NCBI GenBank assembly: GCA_002071485.1
Contig: MWFF01000095.1
Location: forward strand, 1 to 37,065
Origin: Verrucomicrobia bacterium ADurb.Bin006
GTDB lineage: Bacteria > Verrucomicrobiota > Verrucomicrobiia > Limisphaerales > J093
DNA: 37,065 nucleotides
Direction: 5' to 3'
Shown here: piece by piece, positions 1 through 8,070 of the stretch
Numbering within the stretch: position 1 is the stretch's first letter
Layout of the letters: every line of letters begins with the position of its first letter
The notes under the pieces: generated by a model
The model's input: only the letters and a program-made list of their open reading frames with translations
Told to the model about the DNA's origin: nothing
Database searches by the model: none
Position numbers and translations under genes: made by a program

Positions 1-2352
1 ATCGATGGCGCGCAAAGGGATGCGAGCCCCTTCGTAGGGGCTGTCCGGACGCCGCAAGGCGACGACCAGTCCGCGTCCCAGCTCCGGGCGATCGAGTTGA
101 TAAGCCATCCACTGATCGCGCGCTTGCGAGTAGGTGGTCAGCGGATAGTAATCGCCGTAGTAGAAATCACGCAGACCCAGGTATTGGACCAGCGTCGCCC
201 GCGCCCAATCGAACGGGAAGTCCGCTGGAATCCGCTCCCCCGGCCCGTCGCCCGTGTGCCACCAATTGAGACAGAGGGCGCTGCACATGCTGCTCCGAAA
301 CTCGTAGTCGTCGCCGGGACGGTCCTGGCTGGTCGCACTGAGCGGCGCCCAAGCGAGCAATCCGTACGTGTGGCATTGGTGCGCGATCGCATCGCGCGGT
401 CCGTCGCTGCGCCAGAAAGGCGTGGCGCGCCCGAGCGTTTCGAGGTCGATCCGGCGTCCGCCGCTGGCGCAATTGTCGATCATCAGCCCGGGGCGGCCGG
501 CCAGCAGGCCGTCCCAGAACGCGTAGAGGCCCTCGATGTATCGGATTTCGCTCATCCCCTGCCGGTCGGGCGCGTCCGCTTTCTGCCAAAACGGCAGCGG
601 GTCCATGTTGAAATCCTGCCGATAACAGCCCAGCCCGAATTCGTCCACCTTGCTCAGAATGAAATCGGTGAGAAATTGCCTGGCCTCAGGAATCCCGAGG
701 TTAAACAGCAGGTTGTCGCCGCCCACATCCAGAAGCCAGTCACCCCGCTCCGCGTGCCAGGGCGTTCCCTTGAACACCCGCTCCGGCTCGAACCACAACA
801 TGAGTTCGCGCCGATCTTTTCTCAGCGCGTCGCTCAGCGGCTTGAATCCGTTCGGATAGAGATCGCGTTTCACTTGCCAGCGGCCGACGTTGACCGGCCA
901 GCCGCCGGTGCCGTACCACTCGGCATCGATCCAGTAGTACGCCACGGGCAGATCGTGCCGGATTATCTTGGCGATGTTGTCGAGATGGACCTCGGCGCGC
1001 GTGCCGCCCCAGTTGCCAGAGGTGATGGGGGCCACGAGCGGCTTGCCGTCAAGGTGCGGACGGTGGTGCGCCAACACGAATTGGCGCCAGAGATTCTGCC
1101 CGCGCCACCGGTCTCCCGTGTAAAAGACCAGCGCCAGGCTCGGCGTGCGAATCTCCTCGCCCGGACGCAGCCGCAGACGGGTCTGCGCCAGGCCGGCACG
1201 CATGGTAACCTGGCCGCGCACGCCGCACACGAAGTCCGCGGCCCATTCACCGCTCCACCCGATCGCCGCCACCACGCCCCCGTCCGCTCCCTCGACATTG
1301 AAGAACGGCATCACCTGGCTTGACGACCGACCGCCGCCGGGCTGCAGATGAAGCTTCACGCCCGGTTTCAGAACGGTCTCCGCCGGCGCAAAGTCGTCGA
1401 ATGAAGCCACCGCGCCTTTGGCCCAATGCAGCTTGGCCTGGCCCGACACGGACACAGGCAGAACCTCATCGAGGATTTGGATCGCTTCGAGGATCGGCGT
1501 GTCGCTCGAACCGGTGTTCTTGAGGCGCGCCACCCACTCGACCGCGGGCCAGTCCGCAAAAAGCGCCGCGTCGATGCGGATTTCGAGTCCAGTGGCCGGA
1601 TCGCGCCGGACGATCGTCCGGTCGAGACGCTGCGGGCGGCTCGATGATTCCTCGACCGCGCGCGGCCATTGCGGCAGCAAACCCGCGCTGTTTATGCCGC
1701 CGTAGACGAAGGAGACCGCGAATGGGTTGGCACCCACCGCATCCGCCCACGGCAGATCCTGCAAACGAACCCGGCTGCCGTCTTCGAGGGTCACGACGGC
1801 CTCAGCCCACAATGCCTGATCCCAGCCCCGCCCATCGCCGCCGTCCTTGACGCGAATTTCGAACTCGGACGCCCCCTCGAGCGGGATGTCGATGGCGCGG
1901 GGCCCATCCTTGCGCCGCATCACGGGCGACGCGAAAACCTCCGTCCCCTTCACCAGCACATGGAAAGTGACTGAACCGGCGCCCATCGCCTCGCCGCGCT
2001 GGGTGTCGTCGTTGTTCTCGAGCCCCACATCCGCGGTGAACCTCTGCGCCGGGCGCCCCAAACGCACGCGCAGATGCTTGGTGGCGTTGAACGCGATGCC
2101 GTGCGTGTAGACCTTCTCGCCCAGTTGATAGGCAGTGCCCCGCCACGATCGACCGCGGGTCATCGAGTCGGCGACGTCCTCATAAGCAAACTCGATCGAC
2201 GCCGGCGCCGCGGAGGCCTCGCCGGCCGCCGTCAACCGGTCGATCCAAAGACGGCACGCGGCCATCTCCTCCTGGGTCGGCATCACGGCCTGCAATCGCG
2301 CCATGCCCAATGCCAGAGCGAGACCGATCCAGACAACTCGCAATGTCTTCAT
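1..2352 (-). CDS. Secreted GH36-type alpha-galactosidase with N-terminal NPCBM domain (partial, 3' end outside window)
   Basis: The frame is open from an ATG at 2352 to the left edge (784 codons), so the C-terminus is missing. A hydrophobic signal peptide occupies about residues 1-26. An NPCBM-like carbohydrate-binding domain follows at roughly 30-190 (motifs YTHGIAFNA and VGLENNDD). The catalytic (alpha/beta)8 barrel of clan GH-D comes next: YYWIDAEW, LMLWFEPERV, the nucleophile in YRQDFN (Asp580), CASGGRRIDL, and the likely acid/base in FWRSDGPR (Asp650). These are hallmarks of GH36 and related alpha-galactosidases that release terminal alpha-galactosyl residues. It is expected to be exported to the periplasm or cell surface. 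It starts 18 nt after the LeuC-like gene on the same strand, so the two may share a transcript. Family assignment is firm; the exact substrate is not. Confidence 0.88.
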   Translation of the reverse strand, partial: MKTLRVVWIGLALALGMARLQAVMPTQEEMAACRLWIDRLTAAGEASAAPASIEFAYEDVADSMTRGRSWRGTAYQLGEKVYTHGIAFNATKHLRVRLGRPAQRFTADVGLENNDDTQRGEAMGAGSVTFHVLVKGTEVFASPVMRRKDGPRAIDIPLEGASEFEIRVKDGGDGRGWDQALWAEAVVTLEDGSRVRLQDLPWADAVGANPFAVSFVYGGINSAGLLPQWPRAVEESSSRPQRLDRTIVRRDPATGLEIRIDAALFADWPAVEWVARLKNTGSSDTPILEAIQILDEVLPVSVSGQAKLHWAKGAVASFDDFAPAETVLKPGVKLHLQPGGGRSSSQVMPFFNVEGADGGVVAAIGWSGEWAADFVCGVRGQVTMRAGLAQTRLRLRPGEEIRTPSLALVFYTGDRWRGQNLWRQFVLAHHRPHLDGKPLVAPITSGNWGGTRAEVHLDNIAKIIRHDLPVAYYWIDAEWYGTGGWPVNVGRWQVKRDLYPNGFKPLSDALRKDRRELMLWFEPERVFKGTPWHAERGDWLLDVGGDNLLFNLGIPEARQFLTDFILSKVDEFGLGCYRQDFNMDPLPFWQKADAPDRQGMSEIRYIEGLYAFWDGLLAGRPGLMIDNCASGGRRIDLETLGRATPFWRSDGPRDAIAHQCHTYGLLAWAPLSATSQDRPGDDYEFRSSMCSALCLNWWHTGDGPGERIPADFPFDWARATLVQYLGLRDFYYGDYYPLTTYSQARDQWMAYQLDRPELGRGLVVALRRPDSPYEGARIPLRAID

Positions 2353-2370
2353 GTTCACCAATCAAAGACC

Positions 2371-3744
2371 CTACGAGCGCCAATACTCGCGCGGGTCGAC
2401 AATCCGCCCTTCAATCGCGCTGGCGGCGACGGTGGCCGGCGAAGCCAGGAAGACCTGGCTCTCCTTGTGGCCCATGCGCCCGGGAAAATTGCGATTGGTG
2501 GCGCTGATGCATTTGAGCGGCGCGTTCATGCGCCCGAAGGTATCGACCGGGCCGCCCAGGCAGGCGGCGCATCCGGCGTTCTCGGTCATCTGCACCCCGG
2601 CATCGAGCAACAGGTCCCAGATGCTTCGCCCGCCCCAGTAGGTCTCCTGCAGGTCGCGCACCACACCCGGAGTCGCCGGCACGCCGAAGGTGTCGATGCT
2701 CACCCGCCGTCCGCGAACCACGCGGGCGAACGCGACGAAATCGCTCGCCTTTCCGCCCGTGCAGGAGCCGATGTAGGCGCGATCGAGCCGGATGTGGCCC
2801 AGTTCCTTAGCCGCCTTGCGCCGGCCCGGATCCGGCGGACACGCCACGGTCGGCTCGATCTTGGACAAATCGAGTGTGGTCTCGAAGACAAACTGCTGAT
2901 CCGTATCCGCCTCGACCGGCTCATAGGCCGCCTTGGTTCCGTTGAGACGCGTCCGAGCCTCGACATACTCGGCCGTCCGACTGTCAAAGGGGAAGATGCC
3001 GTTCTTGCCACCGGCTTCGATGGCCATATTGGCGATCGTCATGCGATCGTCCATGGCCAGCGTCGCCACTCCCGGCCCGTCGAACTGCAGCGCCCGGTAG
3101 GTGGCGCCGTCCGAACCGATCTGGCCGATCAGATGCAGGATGATGTCCTTGGCCATCACGCCCGGCTCGAGCTGGCCTTCAAGCCTGAACCGCATGGTCT
3201 CGGGCACCTTGAGCAACAGCCGGCCCGTGCCCAAAATGAACCCCGCGTCGGTGTTCCCGATCCCCGTGGCGAACTGGTTGAACGCGCCCGCCATGCACGT
3301 GTGCGAGTCGGTGCCAAACAGGACTTCGCCCGGACGCGTGTGGCCTTTCTCGGCCAGTGCGGTGTGGCACACCCCCGCATAGCGGCGTCCGTACTGCCGC
3401 TTGAGAACGCCCCGGCTCGGATCGAACTTCCAGGCGCCTTGGGGATCGTCGATGACGTCGTAAAAGTAGGTGATCCCCTGCTCCTTCACGAACTCTCGGA
3501 GGATGTCGACGTTGCGGTTCGATTTCGAGTCAGCCGTGAAGATGTAATGGTCGGGAATGATCACAACGCCGCGCCGATCCCAGACCTTCGCATCGGCCCC
3601 AAACTCGCGCTTGAACACGCCGATCGTTCCGGGCCCGCACACGTCGTGTGTCATCAGAATGTCGGCCTTCACCCAGACGTTCTCGCCCGCCTGAACCTGC
3701 GCCTTGCCGGCCGCCCGCGCCAGAATCTTCTCAGTCAACGTCAT
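2371..3744 (-). CDS. leuC: 3-isopropylmalate dehydratase large subunit / homoaconitase family
   Basis: A 457-residue protein of the aconitase/LeuC family, which isomerises hydroxy-acids such as 2- to 3-isopropylmalate in leucine synthesis using a [4Fe-4S] cluster. It shows ADILMTHDVCGPG near the N-terminus, GTDSHTCMAGAF, IGSCTGGKASDF and the cluster-binding pair in ENAGCAACLGGP, ending in PSRGVLKRQ- and RNFPGRMG-type segments typical of the family. The chosen start (ATG at 3744, MTLTEKILA) matches the usual LeuC N-terminus; a longer in-frame reading to 3852 adds a non-homologous leader. No small subunit (LeuD) or leuB is next to it. A homoaconitase or methylthioalkylmalate-type role is therefore also possible. 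Confidence 0.85.
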   Translation of the reverse strand: MTLTEKILARAAGKAQVQAGENVWVKADILMTHDVCGPGTIGVFKREFGADAKVWDRRGVVIIPDHYIFTADSKSNRNVDILREFVKEQGITYFYDVIDDPQGAWKFDPSRGVLKRQYGRRYAGVCHTALAEKGHTRPGEVLFGTDSHTCMAGAFNQFATGIGNTDAGFILGTGRLLLKVPETMRFRLEGQLEPGVMAKDIILHLIGQIGSDGATYRALQFDGPGVATLAMDDRMTIANMAIEAGGKNGIFPFDSRTAEYVEARTRLNGTKAAYEPVEADTDQQFVFETTLDLSKIEPTVACPPDPGRRKAAKELGHIRLDRAYIGSCTGGKASDFVAFARVVRGRRVSIDTFGVPATPGVVRDLQETYWGGRSIWDLLLDAGVQMTENAGCAACLGGPVDTFGRMNAPLKCISATNRNFPGRMGHKESQVFLASPATVAASAIEGRIVDPREYWRS

Positions 3745-3850
3745 AACACGAACCTGAATTGTATCGGACCGGCGCTCAGCGCGCAACTCGGGAACCGCAG
3801 CCCACAGAAAAGGCGTGCAGAAACCGGTCGAGTCACCCCATGCTGTGTCC
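3745..3850. promoter_or_regulatory. Divergent intergenic region between leuC-like gene and EEP gene
   Basis: These 106 bases separate two divergent start codons and must hold the promoters of both genes unless transcription starts further in. I see no convincing -35/-10 pair or Shine-Dalgarno sequence for either gene. Confidence 0.35.
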
Positions 3851-4723
3851 ATGAAACTTCACCCCATCCATTGGCTCAGCCTCGCGCTCACCGGCCTCCT
3901 CGCCATCCCGGCTGCCGCCGGAGAACCGGCTGCCCGCGCCCAGGAACTCTGCGTCATGACGTTCAACCTCCGCTATGCCAGCGCCACACCCCCCAACGCC
4001 TGGCCTCAGCGCCGTCCGGTCATGAAAGCATGCATCGAACAGTCCGCCCCCGATGTCATCGGCACGCAAGAGGGGGTCTACCACCAACTCAAGGACCTCG
4101 CCGCCGATCTGCCGGCCTACGCCTGGATCGGCACCGGACGCGACGGCGGCAGCCGCGGCGAGTTCATGGCCGTGTTCTATCGCAAAGAGCGATTGGAACC
4201 GATCGAGTTCGATCATTTCTGGCTCTCCGACACCCCGGATGTGATCGGTTCGAGCACATGGGGTAACACCAACCGCCGCATGGTGACTTGGGTCCGATTT
4301 CGCGACCTGGCGTCGGGACGCGAGTTCTACTTCTGGAACACGCACCTTGACCACGCCCTCCAGCCGGCGCGCGAGAAAGGCGCGGCCTTGATTCGGCAGC
4401 GCATCGACGATCTCAAGACCAAATTGCCCATCCTGCTGGTCGGAGATTTCAATGCGCAGGCGGGTGTGAACAAGGCCTACGACATCCTCGTCAAAGAAGC
4501 GGGCCTGGAAGACACATGGCTGCTGGCCGCCGAACGCCGCAATGACGGCATCAACACGTTCCACTCCTTCACCGGCCCCCGCCAGGGAGACGTCCGTATC
4601 GACTGGATCCTGGGGCGCGGCATCGAGCGCGTTCGGGCCAGTGAAATCGTCACGTTCTCCCAAGACGGACAATACCCGAGCGACCACTTCCCGGTGGTCG
4701 CGTGGCTGACCCTCGAATCTTGA
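3851..4723 (+). CDS. Secreted endonuclease/exonuclease/phosphatase-fold protein
   Basis: A 290-residue protein with a signal peptide at about residues 1-24 (MKLHPIHW then a hydrophobic stretch ending AAAG). The EEP (DNase I-like) core is complete: MTFNLRYA, the metal-binding Glu in IGTQEG, WNTHLDH, LLVGDFNAQ, RIDWILG and the C-terminal SDHFPV. The family includes nucleases, sphingomyelinases and sugar- or lipid-phosphate phosphatases, and the sequence does not settle which substrate is used. The ATG at 3851 is preferred over an upstream in-frame start because it places the signal peptide at the N-terminus. Its 3' end overlaps the next gene. A paralogue with the same fold lies at 9047. Confidence 0.87.
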   Translation: MKLHPIHWLSLALTGLLAIPAAAGEPAARAQELCVMTFNLRYASATPPNAWPQRRPVMKACIEQSAPDVIGTQEGVYHQLKDLAADLPAYAWIGTGRDGGSRGEFMAVFYRKERLEPIEFDHFWLSDTPDVIGSSTWGNTNRRMVTWVRFRDLASGREFYFWNTHLDHALQPAREKGAALIRQRIDDLKTKLPILLVGDFNAQAGVNKAYDILVKEAGLEDTWLLAAERRNDGINTFHSFTGPRQGDVRIDWILGRGIERVRASEIVTFSQDGQYPSDHFPVVAWLTLES

Positions 4724-5319
4724 AGCCAAATCCCAAACCGCGCGTCGCCCTGGCAGTCGTCAGCCTCGTCCTCGGGATTGTCTCGGTCCTCTTCTGCATC
4801 GGCATCCTGACCGGCATTCCGGCGATCATCACCGGTCATGTGGTCCGGCGAAAGGTCAGGGTGAATCCGATCGGTTACCGCGGCGCGCGGTTGGGGATGG
4901 CCGGCCTTGTCTTGGGGTACTTGAGCCTGCTGCAGACGTTCCTGCTCGTCATTGCCCTGCAGCCCGCTTTGGGAAAGGCCAAGTTGCAGATGGAATACTT
5001 TCAGTGCGCCAACAACCTGCGACAGATCGGCATGGCCGTCCAAATCTATGCCACGGTCAATGACGGCGTCTTCCCCCAAACCGCGGATCAGTTCGGGCCG
5101 CACATGGGATTCTCAAGATTCCTGATCTGCCCCGCCGATGCCGGTTTCAGGAACCGGAAGATCGACTCGAAGGATTTCAGCCAGACAAGCTACATCTTCA
5201 CACTCGGTGGCGCCTCGGCGGCCACGCTCGCCGAGGTCATCGCCCGATGCCCGTTCCACAACATGACGCTGACCGCCGATGGCGCCGTTCATCGGCCCGA
5301 CGAACCCCCGCAGCCTTGA
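4702..5319 (+). CDS. DUF4190-like small membrane protein with pseudopilin-like C-terminal part
   Basis: A 205-residue protein. Residues about 14-80 form two hydrophobic helices (VALAVVSLVLGIVSVLFC and a second around MAGLVLGYLSLLQ) in the style of DUF4190 proteins. They are followed by a soluble part with ANNLRQIGMAVQIYA, which resembles the helix after the membrane anchor in Verrucomicrobia/Planctomycetes pseudopilins. The rest contains CPADAGF and ends in a proline-rich tail. The GTG start at 4702 overlaps the upstream gene by 22 nt. A TTG at 4720 overlapping the upstream TGA is an alternative start. No function can be named. Confidence 0.65.
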   Translation: MADPRILKPNPKPRVALAVVSLVLGIVSVLFCIGILTGIPAIITGHVVRRKVRVNPIGYRGARLGMAGLVLGYLSLLQTFLLVIALQPALGKAKLQMEYFQCANNLRQIGMAVQIYATVNDGVFPQTADQFGPHMGFSRFLICPADAGFRNRKIDSKDFSQTSYIFTLGGASAATLAEVIARCPFHNMTLTADGAVHRPDEPPQP

Positions 5320-5338
5320 ACCCTGGACGGTGGTAAAC

Positions 5339-5357
5339 CGCCGCGCTTCTCGCGGCG
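5339..5357 (+). terminator. GC-rich hairpin after the DUF4190-like gene
   Basis: A perfect 7-bp stem, CGCCGCG-CTTCT-CGCGGCG, lies 19 nt past the stop codon at 5319. No T-tract follows, so termination would be inefficient or factor-dependent. The hairpin abuts the inverted-repeat element that starts at 5357. Confidence 0.35.
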
Positions 5358-5442
5358 CGCATACGCGTCAACCTAAGGCAACCACGACATCGCTGCTCCC
5401 AGAAAAAGCGCGGTAGATCTTATGAGGTTGACGCGTGTGCGC
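5357..5442. repeat. 18-nt inverted repeat flanking 50 bp (MITE-like or REP-like element)
   Basis: The left arm GCGCATACGCGTCAACCT (5357-5374) is matched in reverse complement at 5425-5442 with 17 of 18 bases, leaving a 50-nt centre. The left arm occurs again, identical over 18 nt, at 11500-11517. The element lies in a gene-free gap (5320-5609). I see no coding sequence in the rest of that gap. Confidence 0.6.
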
Positions 5443-5609
5443 GCCCTCGGGAGCGGTCCTGGATCCAGACAATCACGGTCATCAATCAGGGCCTCGGGTA
5501 ACTCGGCCCTCCGAGACGTCTCGCGAGGTTCGAGGCGGGGCACTGAAAGCGAGCCGCGCCTGACCCAGGCTGGAGACGGGACGCGCCTCAAGCCGGCGCT
5601 CCGACGCGC

Positions 5610-6170
5610 TCACTCGAACCTGCGGACCACTTCGGCACTGCGGAGGCAGGCGAGAAGGTCCCGAACCGCCAGCTTCTGACCAGGCAGCACAAGGTCGGGC
5701 GCCACCTCGGCCAACGGCTCGAGAACAAACCGACGCCGGCATGCGCGCGGATGAGGCAGGACCAACCTGGGTGTCGCCCGCGTCTCCTCGCCAAAGGCAA
5801 TCAAATCCAAATCCAACGGTCTCGGTTCGTTGAGGACCGCCTTGGGCCGGCGTCCGAACGCACGTTCGATTGCCTGGAGCGTGTCGAGAAGAGTCTCCGG
5901 CGTCTCCTCGAGCCGGGGAACGAGCATCGCCACGGCGTTGATGAACGAGGGCGATCCGGGCGGACAATCCACGGGGAACGATCGCCACAGCGACGAGCAT
6001 CGCGGGGGATCGACGGAGAAAGCAGCGAGACGCCGCATTGCGGCCCGCAGAATCCGGGGTGGATCGCCTTGATTGGATCCAAGGGCGACAAAAGCGGCAA
6101 CCCGGCGGACGCGAGAATCTTCGACTGGCGAAATGTGTTGTAGACAGCCCAAGTTCTTGTGATGCGTCAA
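5610..6170 (-). CDS. folK: 2-amino-4-hydroxy-6-hydroxymethyldihydropteridine diphosphokinase
   Basis: FolK (HPPK) transfers pyrophosphate from ATP to 6-hydroxymethyl-7,8-dihydropterin in folate synthesis. The protein shows the family's opening VAAFVALGSNQGD, the signature EPRPLDLDLIAFG and LPHPRACRRRFVLEPLAEVAPD. With the TTG start at 6170 it has 186 residues. About 22 of them precede the conserved core, and no ATG lies nearer, so the true start is uncertain. It is on the same strand as folE2, dapA and dapB and 97 nt after dapB, so it may be the last gene of that group. No folP or folB is adjacent. Confidence 0.88.
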   Translation of the reverse strand: MTHHKNLGCLQHISPVEDSRVRRVAAFVALGSNQGDPPRILRAAMRRLAAFSVDPPRCSSLWRSFPVDCPPGSPSFINAVAMLVPRLEETPETLLDTLQAIERAFGRRPKAVLNEPRPLDLDLIAFGEETRATPRLVLPHPRACRRRFVLEPLAEVAPDLVLPGQKLAVRDLLACLRSAEVVRRFE

Positions 6171-6267
6171 AGAGGGGCAAGGATTCGTGCATTCCCGAAT
6201 CTCAACGACCAGTCGGCTCGAGTCACGTTCCGCATCCGGTCAAGTCCCGCCTCCTCGCGGAGCGTTA

Positions 6268-7002
6268 TCAGCACAAACCCAGGACGTCCTGCATCGTGTA
6301 GATGCCTGGGGGCTGCTGCAAAACCCAACCGGCTGCACGAATCGCCCCGTTGGCAAAGGTCTCCCGGCTCGAGGCCTTGTGCGTCAACTCGACCCTTTCG
6401 CCGTCGGCCGCGAAGATCACGGTGTGCTCTCCAACGACGTCGCCCCCACGGAGGGCGTGGATGCCGATTTCGTCGGTCGTGCGCTCGCCGGTGAGCCCCT
6501 GTCGACCGTGTCGCATGGCCTGAGAATGCTCGAGGCCCCGGACATCGGCCAGAATGCCCGCCAAGGTGGCGGCTGTGCCGCTGGGGGCATCGCGTTTGAG
6601 GCGATGATGCATTTCCACGATCTCGAGGTCGAAGTCCGGACCGAGGATTTCGGCCGCCTTGCGTGTCAGCCAAAACAAGGTGTTGACGCCCATCGAGAAA
6701 TTCGAGGCCCAGACCATCGGAATCCGCCGCTTCGCCCCTTCGATCGACGCCCGTTCGTCCAGGCTGTGTCCGGTCGTGCCGATGACCAGGGCCTTGCCGT
6801 ATTCGACGCACGCCGCAACCACGCCCGGCGTCGCGCTGGCCAAACTGAAATCGATCACGGCGTCCGCATTCCCGAGAGCGGCCCGCAGGTCGTCCCCCTG
6901 ATCGATCTGGCCGACGACCTGGACCGCTGGATTTCGTGCGGCACAGGCGAGGAGCATCTGCCCCATGCGGCCCTTGCATCCGACAATGACGATGCGAGTC
7001 AT
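6268..7002 (-). CDS. dapB: 4-hydroxy-tetrahydrodipicolinate reductase
   Basis: DapB reduces the DapA product with NAD(P)H on the way to diaminopimelate and lysine. The 244-residue protein begins with the Rossmann motif VIVGCKGRMGQM. It contains VIGTTGHS, ASNFSMGVN and the signature EMHHRLKRDAPSGTA that carries the catalytic His and Lys, and ends in a typical FANGAIRAAGWV segment. Length is within 10% of the E. coli enzyme. It begins 6 nt after the dapA stop codon, which supports co-transcription and translational coupling. Confidence 0.95.
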   Translation of the reverse strand: MTRIVIVGCKGRMGQMLLACAARNPAVQVVGQIDQGDDLRAALGNADAVIDFSLASATPGVVAACVEYGKALVIGTTGHSLDERASIEGAKRRIPMVWASNFSMGVNTLFWLTRKAAEILGPDFDLEIVEMHHRLKRDAPSGTAATLAGILADVRGLEHSQAMRHGRQGLTGERTTDEIGIHALRGGDVVGEHTVIFAADGERVELTHKASSRETFANGAIRAAGWVLQQPPGIYTMQDVLGLC

Positions 7003-7008
7003 AACCGA

Positions 7009-7908
7009 TCAGCCTTTCTTCAGCACTCCGCACGCGACCAGAGTCGCCTTGAGCTTCGCCCGGCTGGCCGGGGCAAGCGTGACCAACGGCAGACGCACGT
7101 CCTCCTCGATCCATCTCAGCATCGCCATCGCCGCTTTCACGGGGGCCGGATTGGTCTCGATGAACAGGTCCTTGAACAGTGCATAGTACTTGGCATGCAG
7201 CTTCAGCGCCTGCCCCGGCTTCCCCGTCCTAAACGCCCGGACGAGATTGGACACCGGGCGCGGGATGATGTTCGACGCCACACTCACGACGCCGTTGGCT
7301 CCCGCGGCCAGGAACGGCAACGTGAGGGCGTCGTCGCCGCTCAGAATCGTGAACGACGGCTTCAATGCGGCGCGCAACTGGCTGACGCGGTCGACGTTGC
7401 CCCCGGCTTCCTTGATGCCAACGATGTTGGGGCAGCGATCGGCCAATCGCCGCACCGTGTCGACCGCGATTTCGACGCCGCATCGGCCCGGGATGCTGTA
7501 GAGGATTATGGGGAGCTTCGTTGCGCTGGCAATCGCGCGGAAGTGCTCGAAAAGGCCCTGTTGGGTCGGGCGATTGTAGTAGGGGGCGACCTGCAGAGAA
7601 CCGTCCGCGCCGGCCTCCTCGGCCGCGCGCGTAAGGTAAATGGCTTCCTTGGTCGAGTTGCCTCCCGTGCCAGCGAGCACCTTGAGTTTCCCGCGCGAGA
7701 GGGCAACGGACATCTTGACGATTTCGATGTGCTCGTCGAAATCGACCGTGGGCGATTCGCCCGTTGTTCCGACCGGGACAATCCCGTCCACCCCTCCGCG
7801 CGCCTGGGCGCGAATGATCCACTCGAGAGCCGCCGCGTCGACCTTCCCGGCTCTGAAGGGGGTCACCAGGGCCGTGTACGTTCCTGCAAAAGGCAAACGA
7901 TCAGTCAT
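7009..7908 (-). CDS. dapA: 4-hydroxy-tetrahydrodipicolinate synthase
   Basis: DapA condenses pyruvate with aspartate semialdehyde, the first committed step to diaminopimelate. The 299-residue TIM-barrel protein has GIVPVGTTGESPT, APYYNRPTQQG, YSIPGRCG (Tyr137 and Arg142) and the Schiff-base lysine in NIVGIKEAGG (Lys166). The ATG at 7908 gives the normal N-terminus. It lies 160 nt downstream of folE2 and 6 nt upstream of dapB on the same strand. Confidence 0.95.
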   Translation of the reverse strand: MTDRLPFAGTYTALVTPFRAGKVDAAALEWIIRAQARGGVDGIVPVGTTGESPTVDFDEHIEIVKMSVALSRGKLKVLAGTGGNSTKEAIYLTRAAEEAGADGSLQVAPYYNRPTQQGLFEHFRAIASATKLPIILYSIPGRCGVEIAVDTVRRLADRCPNIVGIKEAGGNVDRVSQLRAALKPSFTILSGDDALTLPFLAAGANGVVSVASNIIPRPVSNLVRAFRTGKPGQALKLHAKYYALFKDLFIETNPAPVKAAMAMLRWIEEDVRLPLVTLAPASRAKLKATLVACGVLKKG

Positions 7909-8070
7909 AGCGACTTAAAGGTGTGAGATTGCCCGCATCTTGGCCAGCCTGAATACAGGGCCGATCGCCTACTTCTCGGCCGACGTCGTGCGTCCTTGAT
8001 CGACCAGCAGCTTCTGCAGGTCCGCCGACAACCCCGCCACTCGCACCGATCCAAACCAGGCGTTGTTTGG

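Noticed and set aside
97..1323. Plus-strand open frame at the left edge
   Set aside because: It is antisense to the GH36-type gene, whose catalytic motifs are clear on the minus strand.
2074..4266. Plus-strand open frame of about 730 codons
   Set aside because: It is antisense to the leuC-like gene and part of the GH36 gene and overlaps the EEP gene in another frame; no homology.
5320..5609. Possible CRISPR or tandem-repeat array around the inverted repeats
   Set aside because: Only one pair of arms is present, with no regular spacers or further units.
6187..7926. Plus-strand open frame of about 579 codons
   Set aside because: It is antisense to dapA and dapB.
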